From Achromobacter xylosoxidans (GTDB lineage: Bacteria; Pseudomonadota; Gammaproteobacteria; Burkholderiales; Burkholderiaceae_B), in NCBI RefSeq assembly GCF_014490035.1, contig NZ_CP061008.1, forward strand, positions 5,518,001 through 5,582,000: a stretch of 64,000 nucleotides of DNA. The letters run 5' to 3'. Positions 54,457-64,000 of this stretch are shown here, in pieces (positions within the stretch are counted from its first letter, which is position 1; every line of letters starts with the position of its first letter). The position numbers were made by a program, and so were the translations under genes. The notes under the pieces are model-generated. The model ran no database searches. It saw only the letters and a list, made by a program, of their open reading frames with translations, and was not told the DNA's origin.

Positions 54457-55914
54457 ATGAGCAAACTCACCACCGCATTCGGCGCCCCCGTTCCGGACGA
54501 CGACAACACCATGACCGCCGGCCGGCGTGGACCGGCGCTGTTGCAGGACGTCTGGTTCCTGGAAAAGATGGCTCACTTCGACCGCGAAGTAATCCCCGAG
54601 CGGCGCATGCACGCCAAGGGCGCCGGCGCCTTCGGCACGTTCACCGTCACCCATGACATCACGCGCTACACCAAGGCCAGGATCTTCAGCCAGGTAGGCA
54701 AGCGGACCGAGATGTTCGCCCGCTTCTCCACCGTGGCGGGCGAACGCGGCGCAGCCGACGCCGAACGCGACATCCGCGGCTTCGCGCTCAAGTTCTATAC
54801 CGAGGAAGGCAACTGGGACCTGGTCGGCAACAACACGCCAGTCTTCTTCGTGCGCGACCCGTTGAAGTTCTCCGACCTGAACCGGGCCGTCAAGCGCGAT
54901 CCCCGCACCGGCATGCGCAGCCCGCAGAACAACTGGGACTACTGGACCCTGCTGCCCGAGACCCTGCATCAGGTGACGCTCATCATGGGCGACCGCGGCA
55001 TTCCGAAGAGTTACCGCCACATGCATGGCTTCGGCAGCCATACCTATAGCTTCATCAACGCCGCCCGCGAGCGGTTCTGGGTCAAGTTCACCTTCAAGAC
55101 CCAGCAGGGCATCCAGAACCTGACGGACGCCGAGGCCGGTCAGGTCATCGCCGCAGACCGCGAGAGCAACCAGCGCGACCTGTACGAAGCGATCGAACGC
55201 GGCGAGTTCCCGCGCTGGACCCTGTACGTGCAGATCATGCCCGAAGCCGAGGCCCATACCTACCCGCTCAATCCCTTCGATCTGACCAAGGTCTGGCCGC
55301 ACCGGGATTATCCGTTGATCGAGGTCGGTGTCCTGGAGCTCAATCGAAACCCAGAGAATTTCTTCGCCGAGGTCGAGCAGGCCGCCTTCAGCCCCGCGGT
55401 AATCGTGCCCGGCATCGGCTTCTCGCCCGACAAGATGCTGCAGGGCCGCCTGTTCTCGTATGGGGACACGCAGCGCTATCGCCTGGGCGTGAACTATCCG
55501 CAGATACCGGTGAACGCGCCGCGCTGCCCGTTTCACAGCTATCACCGCGACGGGGCCATGCGCGTGGATGGCAACGGCGGCAGCACGCCCGCGTATACGC
55601 CCAACAGCCATGGCGCGCTGCAGGCGCAGCCGGACTACTCCGAACCGCCGCTGGACCTTAATGGCGCCGCGGCCCGCTGGGACCACAGGGAAGATGCCGA
55701 CTACTACTCCCAGCCCGGCAACCTGTTCCGCTTGATGGCGGCAGACGAAAAGCAAAGGCTATTCCAAAACACCGCGCGCGCGATCCGCGACGCCTCCAGG
55801 GAAGTCATCGAGCGCCACATCGCCAACTGCACACGGGCAGACCCGGCCTACGGGCAAGGCGTGCGCGACGCGGTCATGCAGACGGAACAAGACCATCCGC
55901 GGGCCGCCCCCTAG
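54457..55914 (+). CDS. katA: Haem catalase (small-subunit, monofunctional)
   Basis: This 485-residue enzyme dismutates hydrogen peroxide. The catalytic histidine lies in [15 protein letters not shown], the catalytic asparagine in [14 protein letters not shown], and the haem-ligating tyrosine in [41 protein letters not shown] is the signature. Length fits clade 3 catalases, and no signal peptide is seen. AAGGAG lies upstream. The isozyme name is tentative. Confidence 0.94.
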   Translation: MSKLTTAFGAPVPDDDNTMTAGRRGPALLQDVWFLEKMAHFDREVIPERRMHAKGAGAFGTFTVTHDITRYTKARIFSQVGKRTEMFARFSTVAGERGAADAERDIRGFALKFYTEEGNWDLVGNNTPVFFVRDPLKFSDLNRAVKRDPRTGMRSPQNNWDYWTLLPETLHQVTLIMGDRGIPKSYRHMHGFGSHTYSFINAARERFWVKFTFKTQQGIQNLTDAEAGQVIAADRESNQRDLYEAIERGEFPRWTLYVQIMPEAEAHTYPLNPFDLTKVWPHRDYPLIEVGVLELNRNPENFFAEVEQAAFSPAVIVPGIGFSPDKMLQGRLFSYGDTQRYRLGVNYPQIPVNAPRCPFHSYHRDGAMRVDGNGGSTPAYTPNSHGALQAQPDYSEPPLDLNGAAARWDHREDADYYSQPGNLFRLMAADEKQRLFQNTARAIRDASREVIERHIANCTRADPAYGQGVRDAVMQTEQDHPRAAP

Positions 55915-56027
55915 CTTCAAAAAACATCAACCAACCCGCCACGGATAGCCGATACACTGAACTCTCCCATAGCCGGTAAAAAACAGGTGCGCGGCGTACA
56001 ACCGACGCAGCCTCAGCGGAGACACAG

Positions 56028-57659
56028 GTGCTTGGATCCCAGTTGATTATCCGTACGCTGCATCGCCTGGGCGTCAAGACCATCTTCAGTCTGTCCGGCA
56101 ATCAGATCATGCCGCTCTACGATGCCTGTATCGACGCAGGCATCCGCATCATCCACGTGCGGCATGAGGCGGCCGCTGTCTTCATGGCGGATGCGTGGTC
56201 CCAGATCACCGGCGAACTAGGCGTCGCGATGCTGACCGCAGCGCCGGGCATCACCAATGGCCTGGCGCCGCTCTATTCGGCGGCACAGGCCGAAAGCCCG
56301 GTGCTCCTCATTTCCGGCGACTCCCCGGCAGGGGAAGACGGCATGGGCGCGTTCCAGGAACTGGACCAGGTTTCCATCACCCGTTCCTTGACCAAGCTTT
56401 CGCTGCGCCCGCGGACCGTGCAGGAACTCTATCCCGCGCTAGACAGCGCGGTCGCGCAAGCGCTTGCTCCCCGGCGCGGTCCAGTCCATCTGGCTCTGCC
56501 TTTCGACCTGATGACTGCGGAGACGGGCTTGGCTGAACTGCCCGCCACTACCCCCAAGCGCGAGCCCGCCGCGATGGACGCAGCCGGCCTGGAACTGCTC
56601 GCCGCGTTGGTGAATCCGGCGCAGCGGCCCCTGGTGCTGGCCGGCCCCACCGGCGCACGGCCGCACATGCGCGCAGTTCGCGAAAGGCTGGAAGCAGTGC
56701 TAGGCGCGCGCCTCATTCCCATGGAAAGCCCTCGCGGCCTGAAGGACCCTTCCCTGGGTTCCCTGGCCGAACTCATTCCGCAAGCGGACCTCATCGTGCT
56801 GGCGGGCAAGTGCCTGGATTTTACGCTGGGCTTCGGCGGCGCCGGCGCGCTGGGCAAGACGGCCCGGATCGTGGCGATAGATCCCGACCCCGCGATGCTG
56901 GAACGCGCGGCCCGCCTGCTGGGCGACCGCCTGGCCCTGGCCTTGCAGGGCGATCCCTACGCCGTGCTGCCCGCGTTGCGGGCAGCGCCAGCCCCGGCCG
57001 AACGCGCCTCGTGGCGCGCGCGGGTGGACGACGCGCTGCGCAACCGGAACACGCTGGGCGCCACGGCTTGCGCCGAGGGTGCGTTGGGGCCGCGCGCGCT
57101 ATGTGAGACCGTCCAGACGTTTCTCGCCTCCGCCCCCAACCCGATCCTGGTGTGCGACGGCGGCGAATTCGGCCAGTGGGCGCAGGCTTACTGCCAGGCG
57201 CCGGTGCGCATCATCAACGGCATGTCCGGCGCAATCGGCGCGGGCATCTGCTACGCCATCGCCGCCAAGATCGCACAGCCCGACGCCACCGTGGCCGTGC
57301 TCATGGGCGATGGCACGGCGGGCTTTCACCTGATGGAGCTGGACACGGCGGCACGCGAACAGGCCGCGATCGTCGCCGTGATCGGCAACGACCTGCGCTG
57401 GAACGCGGAACATCTCATCCAGATGCGCACCTACGGCCCGCAAAGGCTGATCGGCTGCCAGCTCGCGCCGACCGCGCGCTATCACGAAGTCGCCGCGGCG
57501 CTCGGCGGAGCCGGCTACGCCGCGCAGGACCGCGACAGCCTCGCCACCGCGCTGCGCGCGGCGGCGGACAGCGGGCTGCCCGCGTGCATCAACGTATCCC
57601 TGGCGGGCGAACCCGCTCCGGTTTTCAGCGCATCAATGCAGTCCGCAACCGGTCATTGA
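56028..57659 (+). CDS. Thiamine-diphosphate-dependent enzyme (acetolactate synthase-like)
   Basis: This 543-residue ThDP enzyme has the N-terminal pyrimidine-binding domain with the catalytic glutamate (HVRHEAAAVFMADAWSQ), a central domain, and the C-terminal GDGTAGFHLMELDTAAREQ...GNDLRWN motif that binds diphosphate. The start is GTG behind GGAGA. It sits alone beside a Bug receptor rather than with an ilvN-like regulatory subunit, so it is probably a catabolic decarboxylase or lyase, not valine-pathway acetolactate synthase. The substrate is unknown. Confidence 0.88.
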   Translation: MLGSQLIIRTLHRLGVKTIFSLSGNQIMPLYDACIDAGIRIIHVRHEAAAVFMADAWSQITGELGVAMLTAAPGITNGLAPLYSAAQAESPVLLISGDSPAGEDGMGAFQELDQVSITRSLTKLSLRPRTVQELYPALDSAVAQALAPRRGPVHLALPFDLMTAETGLAELPATTPKREPAAMDAAGLELLAALVNPAQRPLVLAGPTGARPHMRAVRERLEAVLGARLIPMESPRGLKDPSLGSLAELIPQADLIVLAGKCLDFTLGFGGAGALGKTARIVAIDPDPAMLERAARLLGDRLALALQGDPYAVLPALRAAPAPAERASWRARVDDALRNRNTLGATACAEGALGPRALCETVQTFLASAPNPILVCDGGEFGQWAQAYCQAPVRIINGMSGAIGAGICYAIAAKIAQPDATVAVLMGDGTAGFHLMELDTAAREQAAIVAVIGNDLRWNAEHLIQMRTYGPQRLIGCQLAPTARYHEVAAALGGAGYAAQDRDSLATALRAAADSGLPACINVSLAGEPAPVFSASMQSATGH

Positions 57660-57720
57660 CCTCGAAGCATCGAGCCCAGCTGCAGTCCGGTTTCGTCCCT
57701 TAGCACGACAGGAGACCCTC

Positions 57721-58722
57721 ATGATGAGACCTACCGGCCTCTGGCCGGGCGCGTTCGCTCGCGCCGCGATTTGCATGCTTGCCACGCTTCCGGGCCTGGC
57801 GACCGCCCAATCCTATCCCGCCAAACCCGTCCAGCTCATCGTGCCGTTCAGCGCGGGCGGCGACGCCGACATGGCGGCCCGCAACTTGGCTGCCGCCGCG
57901 CAAGGCTTGCTTGGCCAGCCGCTGGTCGTGGTCAATAAGGCCGGGGCGAATGGCGCGATCGGCTCGGCCGCCGTGAAGAACGCCGCGCCCGACGGCTACA
58001 CCTTGCTGGTCGGCCGGATCGGCTCCCAGGTCCTGCTGCCCGCGCTGCAACCCAAGACCACGCCTTACACCGCAAAGGACTTCACGTACATCGGACTGCT
58101 GGAGTTGAACCCCGTGGTCTGCGTGGTGCATCCGGACAGCCCCTACAAAACGATGGGCGATCTGGCGCAGGCCTTGAAGGACCGCCCCGGCAAGCTCAAC
58201 TACAGCCATTCCGGTCCGGCCACGGTGCAGAACCTTGCACCGCAGCTGTTGCTCAGCAGCCTCGGCCTGAAGCCCGAAGCCGTGGTCAACGTGCCCTACA
58301 AGGGCGGCAACGAAGTTGCGCTGGCGGTGCTCAGCAAGGACGCGGACTTCGCCTGCAACAACCTGAGTTCGATGACGGGCATACTTGCCAGCGGCAAGCT
58401 GCGCGCCCTGCTGACGACCACGCCCGAACGCCTGGCGCAGTTCCCCGACATACCCACCGCGCGCGAGCTGGGGATGCCCCAACTTGAGGCGGTCATAGGC
58501 TGGAGCGGGCTGTTCGGGCCGCCCGGCATGAGTCCCGAAGCCGTGGCCAAATGGGCCGCCGTGCTCAAGCAGATCTCGCAGGATCCGAAGTGGATCGCGG
58601 GCAACGCCAACTTCGGCGGCATCCCTCACGTCCTGCCCCCCGCGGAGACGGAAAAATACGTCAGCCAGGGGGCCGCGATCTACGCCGACCTTGTGGCCAA
58701 GGCCGGACTGCAGGTCAACTAG
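57721..58722 (+). CDS. Bug-family tripartite tricarboxylate receptor (first)
   Basis: This 333-residue periplasmic binding protein has a signal peptide ending near GLATAQSYP. The family motifs are PVQLIVPFSAGGDADMAAR, GANGAIGSAAVKNAAPDGYTLL, and GKLNYSHSGPATVQNLAPQLLL. Bug proteins capture carboxylates for TTT transporters, but no membrane subunit is nearby, so it may be an orphan receptor. It follows the ThDP enzyme gene by 61 bp and could supply or sense its substrate. Its stop overlaps the convergent LysR stop. Confidence 0.92.
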   Translation: MMRPTGLWPGAFARAAICMLATLPGLATAQSYPAKPVQLIVPFSAGGDADMAARNLAAAAQGLLGQPLVVVNKAGANGAIGSAAVKNAAPDGYTLLVGRIGSQVLLPALQPKTTPYTAKDFTYIGLLELNPVVCVVHPDSPYKTMGDLAQALKDRPGKLNYSHSGPATVQNLAPQLLLSSLGLKPEAVVNVPYKGGNEVALAVLSKDADFACNNLSSMTGILASGKLRALLTTTPERLAQFPDIPTARELGMPQLEAVIGWSGLFGPPGMSPEAVAKWAAVLKQISQDPKWIAGNANFGGIPHVLPPAETEKYVSQGAAIYADLVAKAGLQVN

Positions 58723-59684
58723 CCAGCCCCACCCCCCGTTCCTGGCGGCCCGCCGAGTCCGGCGGACGCCGGGATCGCCTCGCGCAGATAGCCGACGAAT
58801 GAGGATACGGTCAGCGGCACGCGCGGCGTGTAGGGCCTGACTGCGTACAGCCGTTCCGCATATTCGCCCACCACGCGCCACCCGCGCAGGACCTCGACCA
58901 GCTCTCCGCTGCGCAGGGCCTGGTTGGCGCTGAAATCCGGCACCAGCGCGATCCCCAGGGATCCGACAGCCACCTCCCTCAGCACTTCGCTATTGTTCGC
59001 GGTGAAGCTGCCGCGCACGGGCACCGCCACGCGCTTGTCTCCGTCACGCGACTCGAACGACCAGGTCGCGCTGCCGCTGCGCCGCAGGTAGTGCAGGCAA
59101 TTGTGGGCGGCCAGATCCATCGGCGTCTTGGGCGTGCCATGCTGTGCCAGATACTCCGGGGCAGCGACAAGCACGGAGCGCGTCTCGCAGATGACCGAGG
59201 CGACGTGCGTGTCCGGCACGCCGGCCACATGCCGGATGGCCAGGTCGAAGCCTTCGGTAGCCAGGGAAGCGAGATGGTCGCTGAGTTCCAGCTGGATCCG
59301 CACATCGGGAAAATTCTTCAGAAACCCGGGTATCAGCGGCGCAATGACCTGGCGTCCCAGGGCCACGGGCGCGGTCACCGACAGCACGCCGCGCGGCCCC
59401 TCGGACAGGTCCCGCACGGCCGAGAAGCCCTCTTCGATGCGCAGAAAGGCCGCCGCGGTCTGGTCGACCAGGCTCTGCCCCGCCTCCGTCAGGCCGACGC
59501 TGCGGGTGGTGCGGCGCACGAGAGGGACGCCAGCCGCCTGCTCCAGTTCCACGATGCGCTGGCTCACCGAGGCCTTGCTGATCTGCAGGCGGCGCGCGGC
59601 CGCCGTATAGCTGCCGGTATCGGCCAGCACCCCAAGGCAATGGATATGCGACCACAGATCTTCCAGACGTCTGGTTTTCGTCAT
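58719..59684 (-). CDS. LysR family transcriptional regulator
   Basis: This 321-residue regulator has an N-terminal winged helix (LGVLADTGSYTAAARRLQISKASVSQRIVELEQAAGVPLVRRTTRSVGLTEAG) and a C-terminal LysR substrate-binding domain. I chose the ATG at 59684 (MTKTRRLEDLW) because GGAG sits 6 bases upstream; the frame is open further upstream. It diverges from mmsA, so it probably regulates mmsA, perhaps with the convergent receptor gene. Confidence 0.92.
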   Translation of the reverse strand: MTKTRRLEDLWSHIHCLGVLADTGSYTAAARRLQISKASVSQRIVELEQAAGVPLVRRTTRSVGLTEAGQSLVDQTAAAFLRIEEGFSAVRDLSEGPRGVLSVTAPVALGRQVIAPLIPGFLKNFPDVRIQLELSDHLASLATEGFDLAIRHVAGVPDTHVASVICETRSVLVAAPEYLAQHGTPKTPMDLAAHNCLHYLRRSGSATWSFESRDGDKRVAVPVRGSFTANNSEVLREVAVGSLGIALVPDFSANQALRSGELVEVLRGWRVVGEYAERLYAVRPYTPRVPLTVSSFVGYLREAIPASAGLGGPPGTGGGAG

Positions 59685-59803
59685 GCCCTGCTCCATTGTT
59701 CGAAACATCAAACACTGATTCCAGCCCTCTGATCTCGACGGCCGGGCGGCAATGCGCGACATTGCCAGCTCCAGAACACCATGCATGAGCCCAGGAGCCA
59801 GCC

Positions 59804-61333
59804 ATGACCGCAAGCAATGCCAGCGCCCAATCCCGCGATGCCGGACACTATATCGGCGGCAGCCTCGTCGACGGGACAGGCAGCCGCCAGCCCGTCTACA
59901 ACCCGGCCACGGGCGTTGTCGCCAGGCAGGTGGCCCTGGCCACGCCCGACGAGGTGAACCGCGCCGTGGCCAGCGCCAGGGCGGCGTTTCCGCAATGGGC
60001 GGACACCCCTCCCATCCGCCGCGCCCGCGTGCTGTTCAGGTTTCTTGAACTGATGAACAAGCATCGCGACGAACTTGCCCACTTGATCACTGCCGAGCAT
60101 GGCAAGGTTTTCAGCGATGCGCAAGGCGAAGTCACGCGCGGCATCGACATCGTCGAGTTCGCCTGCGGCGTCCCCCAGCTGCTGAAGGGCGCCCATACCG
60201 AGCAGGTATCCACCGGCATCGACAACTGGACGCTGCGCCAGCCCTTGGGTGTGGTGGCGGGGATCACGCCGTTCAACTTCCCGGTGATGGTGCCCATGTG
60301 GATGTTCCCGGTGGCGATCGCGGCGGGCAACACCTTCGTGCTCAAGCCCAGCCCCACCGACCCCAGCGCGTCGCTGCGCATCGCCGAACTGCTGCGCGAA
60401 GCCGGCCTGCCCGATGGCGTGTTCAACGTGGTGCAGGGCGACAAGGTGGCGGTGGATGCGCTGCTGGAACACCCGGACGTGAAGGCCATCAGCTTCGTCG
60501 GCTCCACGCCCATCGCCAACTACATCTACGAGACCGGTGCGCGCCACGGCAAGCGCGTGCAGGCCCTGGGCGGCGCCAAGAACCACATGGTCGTGATGCC
60601 GGACGCCGACATCGACCAGGCGGTCGACGCCCTGATCGGCGCCGGCTACGGGTCGGCCGGCGAGCGCTGCATGGCGATCAGCGTGGCGGTGCTGGTGGGC
60701 GACGTGGCCGACCGGCTGCTGCCCAGGCTGATCGAACGCACCAAGACGCTGAAGGTGCTGGACGGCGAGAATCCCGCGGCCGAGATGGGTCCCATCGTGA
60801 CCCGCGCCGCGCATGAGCGCATCAGCGGCTACATCGATCTCGGCGTGCAGGAAGGCGCGCAACTGCTGGTGGACGGCCGCGGCTTCCAAGGCTCGCAGGC
60901 GGGCGCGGGCTGCGGCGACGGCTTCTGGATGGGCGGCACGCTGTTCGACCACGTCACGCCGGACATGCGCATCTACAAGGAAGAGATCTTCGGCCCGGTG
61001 CTGGGCTGCGTGCGGGTCAAGGACCTGAAAGAGGCGGTGGATCTCATCAATGCCCATGAATTCGGCAACGGCGTGGCCTGCTTTACCCGCGACGGCAACG
61101 TGGCGCGCGAGTTCGGCCGCCGCATCGAGGTGGGCATGGTGGGCATCAACGTGCCCATCCCTGTGCCCATGGCCTGGCATGGCTTCGGCGGCTGGAAGCG
61201 CAGCCTGTTCGGCGACATGCACGCCTATGGCGAAGAAGGCGTGCGCTTCTACACGCGTCAGAAGTCGATCATGCAGCGCTGGCCCGAAAGCATCGGCAAG
61301 GGCGCCGAGTTCGCCATGCCGACGGCCAAGTAA
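59804..61333 (+). CDS. mmsA: CoA-acylating methylmalonate-semialdehyde dehydrogenase
   Basis: This 509-residue enzyme oxidises methylmalonate or malonate semialdehyde to propionyl- or acetyl-CoA. Typical signs are [62 protein letters not shown] and the catalytic cysteine in [12 protein letters not shown]. It acts in valine, inositol or beta-alanine breakdown. It stands alone next to a LysR gene and a TSUP exporter, so the pathway here is unclear. Confidence 0.94.
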   Translation: MTASNASAQSRDAGHYIGGSLVDGTGSRQPVYNPATGVVARQVALATPDEVNRAVASARAAFPQWADTPPIRRARVLFRFLELMNKHRDELAHLITAEHGKVFSDAQGEVTRGIDIVEFACGVPQLLKGAHTEQVSTGIDNWTLRQPLGVVAGITPFNFPVMVPMWMFPVAIAAGNTFVLKPSPTDPSASLRIAELLREAGLPDGVFNVVQGDKVAVDALLEHPDVKAISFVGSTPIANYIYETGARHGKRVQALGGAKNHMVVMPDADIDQAVDALIGAGYGSAGERCMAISVAVLVGDVADRLLPRLIERTKTLKVLDGENPAAEMGPIVTRAAHERISGYIDLGVQEGAQLLVDGRGFQGSQAGAGCGDGFWMGGTLFDHVTPDMRIYKEEIFGPVLGCVRVKDLKEAVDLINAHEFGNGVACFTRDGNVAREFGRRIEVGMVGINVPIPVPMAWHGFGGWKRSLFGDMHAYGEEGVRFYTRQKSIMQRWPESIGKGAEFAMPTAK

Positions 61334-61345
61334 CGGCAGTCCGTC

Positions 61346-62098
61346 TCACGCAGGCGAGATCCATCCGCGATAGATGGCGCCCGCGCCCGCTATCGCGAGC
61401 AGCACGAAGATGGCCCGCTTCAGCAGTTCCGGGGACACCCGGACCCTGAGGCGGGATCCGCCGTACAGGCCGATCAGCGCCACGGGCAGCAGCACGGCGG
61501 CTGCGGACAGGATCTCCGGCTGCGCATACAGTCCGGCGGCGCCGAAGGCCGCCGCCCGGATCAGGCCGCTGGCCAGGATGACCACCGAGATCGTGGCGCG
61601 GAACTGGTCCAGCGCATCCAGCCGGCGCGACAGATAGATGGTGTAGATCGGCCCGCCGGTGCCGAACAGCGCGCTGAAGATGCCGCCGAACACGCCGAAC
61701 GGCAAGGCCCAGAAGGTGTTCAGCGGCGCCGACGGCTTGGCCCGCGCGCCTCGCAGCCCCTTGATGCACACGGCCAGCACGAAGCTGCCCAGCAGGATCA
61801 GGGGCCAGCGGGCGCCGGCGTTGTGCAGCAGCGTCACACCCAGTCCTATCCCCAGCAGCAACCAGGGAAACAGGCGCTTGAGCTCGACGAGGGAAACGCG
61901 CCGCCAATTGCTGCCACCCACCAGGGCGGTACAAGCCAGGTCGAACAGCACCACCAGCGGAACCGCGAACTGCAAGGGCATGAACTGAACCAGCAGCGGC
62001 ACAGCCACCATGGCCGCGCCGAACCCCGTCATCCCGAAGACGACATAGGCGGCAAGGACGACGGGCGCGGCGTAGGCGAGCGTATCGGACGGCATCAT
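61346..62098 (-). CDS. TSUP-family membrane exporter (TauE/SafE)
   Basis: This 250-residue inner-membrane protein is predicted to have about eight helices in two halves, with the family pattern GMTGFGAAMVAVPLLVQF in the first and GVFGGIFSALFGTGGPIYTIYL in the second. The family moves sulfite, sulfonates or organic anions. It starts just after (and on the same strand as) a Bug receptor gene (6 bp apart), so the two form a transcription unit. The substrate is unknown. Confidence 0.9.
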   Translation of the reverse strand: MMPSDTLAYAAPVVLAAYVVFGMTGFGAAMVAVPLLVQFMPLQFAVPLVVLFDLACTALVGGSNWRRVSLVELKRLFPWLLLGIGLGVTLLHNAGARWPLILLGSFVLAVCIKGLRGARAKPSAPLNTFWALPFGVFGGIFSALFGTGGPIYTIYLSRRLDALDQFRATISVVILASGLIRAAAFGAAGLYAQPEILSAAAVLLPVALIGLYGGSRLRVRVSPELLKRAIFVLLAIAGAGAIYRGWISPA

Positions 62099-62104
62099 GG
62101 GGAA

Positions 62105-63106
62105 TCAGCTCGCGGTGATCTTCTTCTTTTCCACCAGTGCCTTCCACTTGGCGGACTCCCGGGCGATCTCCTCCTTGAGCGCGGCGGCAGGCACGATGGT
62201 CGCCGACATCCCCTGGTCAGCCAGATAGCGCTGCATGTTGGGCTGCGCGACCGCCGCCTTGGCATCGGCCAGCAGCCGGTCGACCGAGGCCTGGGGCGTG
62301 CCCGCCGGCGCCAGCAAGGCGAACCAGCCCGTGAACTCGAACCCCGGCACGCCGTCCTCGGCCGTGGTCGGCACGTCCGGCAGCAACGCCGAACGTTCCT
62401 TCCCCGTCACGGACAGCGCCCGCAGGCGTCCTCCCTTGAGCAGCGGCACGATGGCGTTGATATTGCCCACGGCGACCTCGATCACGCCCGCCATGAGGTC
62501 GGTGTAGGCCGGGCCCTCGCCCTTGTACGGGACGTGCATGAGTTCGATCCCCGCCGCGTCGCTGAAGGCTTCGCCCGCCATGTGCGTCTGGCTGCCCACG
62601 CCCGCCGACGAGAAGCTGAGCTTGCCCGGCCTGGCGCGCGCGTACTCGATCAGTTCGCGCGTGTTCTTGACCGGCAGGTTGGCATTGACGGTGATGACCA
62701 TGGGCCCGTTGGCCACCTTGCCGATGGGACTGAAATCCGTCAGCGAATAAGGCAGCTTGCTGTAGATGAACTGGTTGACCGTGAACATGCTGCCCGACGC
62801 GAGCAACAGCGTATAGCCGTCCGCCGGCGCGCTGGCGACGGCCTGCGCGCCCACGCTGCCGCCAGCGCCCGCGCGGTTCTCGACGATTACGCTCTGCTTC
62901 AGGCCCTTGCCCAATTCGGCCGCCAAGGCGCGGCCCAGCAGGTCGGTGGCCCCGCCCGCCGAAAACGGGACGATCATGCGTATGGCCTTGTCCGCCGGCC
63001 AATCGGCCCGCGCCGGCAAGGCGATAAACGGCGTAAGCGCGAGGCCACAGCCCAGCGTCTTGACGATGCGGCGGCGTACATCATTGGGTCGGATTTCGTT
63101 CTTCAT
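62105..63106 (-). CDS. Bug-family tripartite tricarboxylate receptor (second)
   Basis: This 333-residue periplasmic binding protein has a twin-arginine-like start (MKNEIRPNDVRRRIVKTLGC) and a signal peptide ending near ALPARA. The motifs are KAIRMIVPFSAGGATDLLGR, RAGAGGSVGAQAVASAPADGYTLLLA and PGKLSFSSAGVGSQTHMAGEAF. GAAGGAG precedes the ATG at 63106. It is in a unit with the TSUP exporter, which may form the membrane part or handle a product. Confidence 0.92.
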   Translation of the reverse strand: MKNEIRPNDVRRRIVKTLGCGLALTPFIALPARADWPADKAIRMIVPFSAGGATDLLGRALAAELGKGLKQSVIVENRAGAGGSVGAQAVASAPADGYTLLLASGSMFTVNQFIYSKLPYSLTDFSPIGKVANGPMVITVNANLPVKNTRELIEYARARPGKLSFSSAGVGSQTHMAGEAFSDAAGIELMHVPYKGEGPAYTDLMAGVIEVAVGNINAIVPLLKGGRLRALSVTGKERSALLPDVPTTAEDGVPGFEFTGWFALLAPAGTPQASVDRLLADAKAAVAQPNMQRYLADQGMSATIVPAAALKEEIARESAKWKALVEKKKITAS

Positions 63107-63276
63107 GGATTTGTCTCCTTCAGTTCGCGGGACGGCGAAGCCCGCCGGCTCGCGGCCGGCTGACGATTCGCCAGGCAGCAACTGACCCTCGGGCCGATGG
63201 CTCGATTTTTTGGGGCGTTGCGGTGTTTTTCTGCGGACTACTAGGCTGCTGAACTACAGAACTACCGGACTAAGAA

Positions 63277-64000
63277 CTACTGGCCGGCACAGACTGACTT
63301 CAATGCATCGAGCAACAACTGCGTAAGATGGGCCCGCGGGTTCTCTTTCGGCGCCAGGATGCCCAGGCGGCGCGTGACGGTGGGCGAGCCGAACGGAATG
63401 ACGCGGATACCCGGCGGAAACTCGTTCCTGCCGCGGCAGGCCGGCACCACCGATGCGCCCAGGCCATTGGCCACCATGGCGATCACGCCTTCCAGGTTGT
63501 CGATCTCCATGGTCGAACGCACGGTGATGCGCCTGCGCACCATCTCTTCCTGCACCAGATGCCCCACGCGCGCCGAACGATTGAAGCGGACATAAGGGTT
63601 CTGCTCCAGGATCTCCTGATCGCTGGCGCCCTTGACCGAGCGGTGGGCGATGACGACCAGTTGCTCCTCGACGAACGGCAGGAAATCCAGGCCCGAGCGC
63701 GGCGCGTCGGGCTCGGTCACGATCGCCACGTCCAGCTGCCGGTGATAAATGGCGCGCTCCAGGTCGTGCGTGAGCCCCGTGGTGACGTGGACCTCCAGGC
63801 CGTGGCCCTGCTTCTGCAGGTGCCGCAGCGCGAGCGGCAGCACGCCGGACACACAGGTGTGGACGCTGCCGAGCCTGAGCAGTCCCGACGAGGTGCCTTT
63901 CTTCAGGGCGGCGCTCATGCTTTCCCAATGCGCGATCAGGTCGCGCGCCCGGTGCACCAGCGCCAACCCCGTGTCCGTGAGTATCGGCGGACGCCGGCTG
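63277..64000 (-). CDS. LysR family regulator, C-terminal part (5' end outside window)
   Basis: The frame is open to the right edge, so the N-terminal winged helix lies beyond base 64000. The linker RRPPILTDTGLALVHRARDL (just inside the edge) and the substrate-binding domain (LRLGSVHTCVSGVLPLALRHL, VAIVTEPDAPRSGLDFLPF, AMVANGLGASVVPA) identify a LysR protein. It is likely to control the Bug receptor / TSUP unit that follows on the same strand, which is inference from position. Confidence 0.9.
   Translation of the reverse strand, partial: SRRPPILTDTGLALVHRARDLIAHWESMSAALKKGTSSGLLRLGSVHTCVSGVLPLALRHLQKQGHGLEVHVTTGLTHDLERAIYHRQLDVAIVTEPDAPRSGLDFLPFVEEQLVVIAHRSVKGASDQEILEQNPYVRFNRSARVGHLVQEEMVRRRITVRSTMEIDNLEGVIAMVANGLGASVVPACRGRNEFPPGIRVIPFGSPTVTRRLGILAPKENPRAHLTQLLLDALKSVCAGQ

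Noticed and set aside
63251..63280. Three copies of GAACTAC at the end of the last LysR gene
   Set aside because: The repeats are only 7 bases, irregularly spaced, and partly inside the coding end; no structure or known site results.

Overview
This is a GC-rich window from a chromosome of the Burkholderiales, most like Alcaligenaceae of the Achromobacter/Bordetella type. Evidence for that placement: two Bug-family (tripartite tricarboxylate) periplasmic receptors, a DUF4148 secreted protein, the order grpE - thioredoxin-like gene - dnaK - dnaJ with sigma-32 promoters, a fur / bamE / dapB / murB neighbourhood, and short palindromic GC-rich intergenic repeats. I see no phage, insertion sequence, CRISPR array or integrase. 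It reads as core chromosome with metabolic accessory blocks at both ends.

Layout. (1) 1-7590: a peptide ABC transporter (receptor, two permeases, two ATPases), an RpiR/MurR-type regulator, a D-aminoacylase and a RidA protein. Together they look like a uptake-and-deacylation operon for N-acyl-D-amino acids or D-residue-containing peptides. (2) 7637-14400: lolA-ftsK on the minus strand, then trxB, an Smr-domain gene, an EmrE-type exporter and two uncharacterised secreted proteins, packed with start/stop overlaps. (3) 14397-16765: a two-subunit sodium/solute symporter. (4) 16766-27997: the high-affinity potassium system (a 32-residue ORF, kdpF, A, B, C, D, E), then a TorF-type porin, a small ACT-like protein and a DapA-family enzyme. 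(5) 27975-36854: a chemotaxis receptor, icd, a DUF1841 gene, two small c-type cytochromes, a MoxR ATPase with a VWA partner, two GNAT acetyltransferases and a hypothetical gene. (6) 36955-47523: an M16 peptidase, a triple-repeat DUF4148 protein, then dnaJ, dnaK, a thioredoxin-like gene, grpE, a FPASDP-repeat protein, hemH and hrcA. (7) 47665-55914: nadK, recN, fur, bamE, dapB, murB, tRNA-Gly, tRNA-Cys, a small thioredoxin-like protein and catalase. (8) 56028-64000: a ThDP enzyme, two Bug receptors, two LysR regulators, mmsA and a TSUP exporter.

Most interesting signal. Three promoters around the kdp locus share one architecture: two 7-mers of the form NTTKACR spaced 11 bp apart, a third such 7-mer 43 bp after the first, and a TAnnnT hexamer exactly 60 bp after the first. 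They lie upstream of the kdp operon (17237), the TorF-type porin (25753) and the small ACT-like gene plus DapA-family gene (26638). The kdp copy closely resembles what I recall of the E. coli KdpE operator. I infer a local KdpE regulon that extends potassium-limitation control to an outer-membrane porin and a small-molecule enzyme. Other observations are a structured leader with an NtrC-like dyad between the symporter and kdp, two clear sigma-32 promoters in the chaperone cluster, and a secreted pair carrying YD-like repeats.

All functional calls rest on reading motifs and overall similarity from memory; no search was run.
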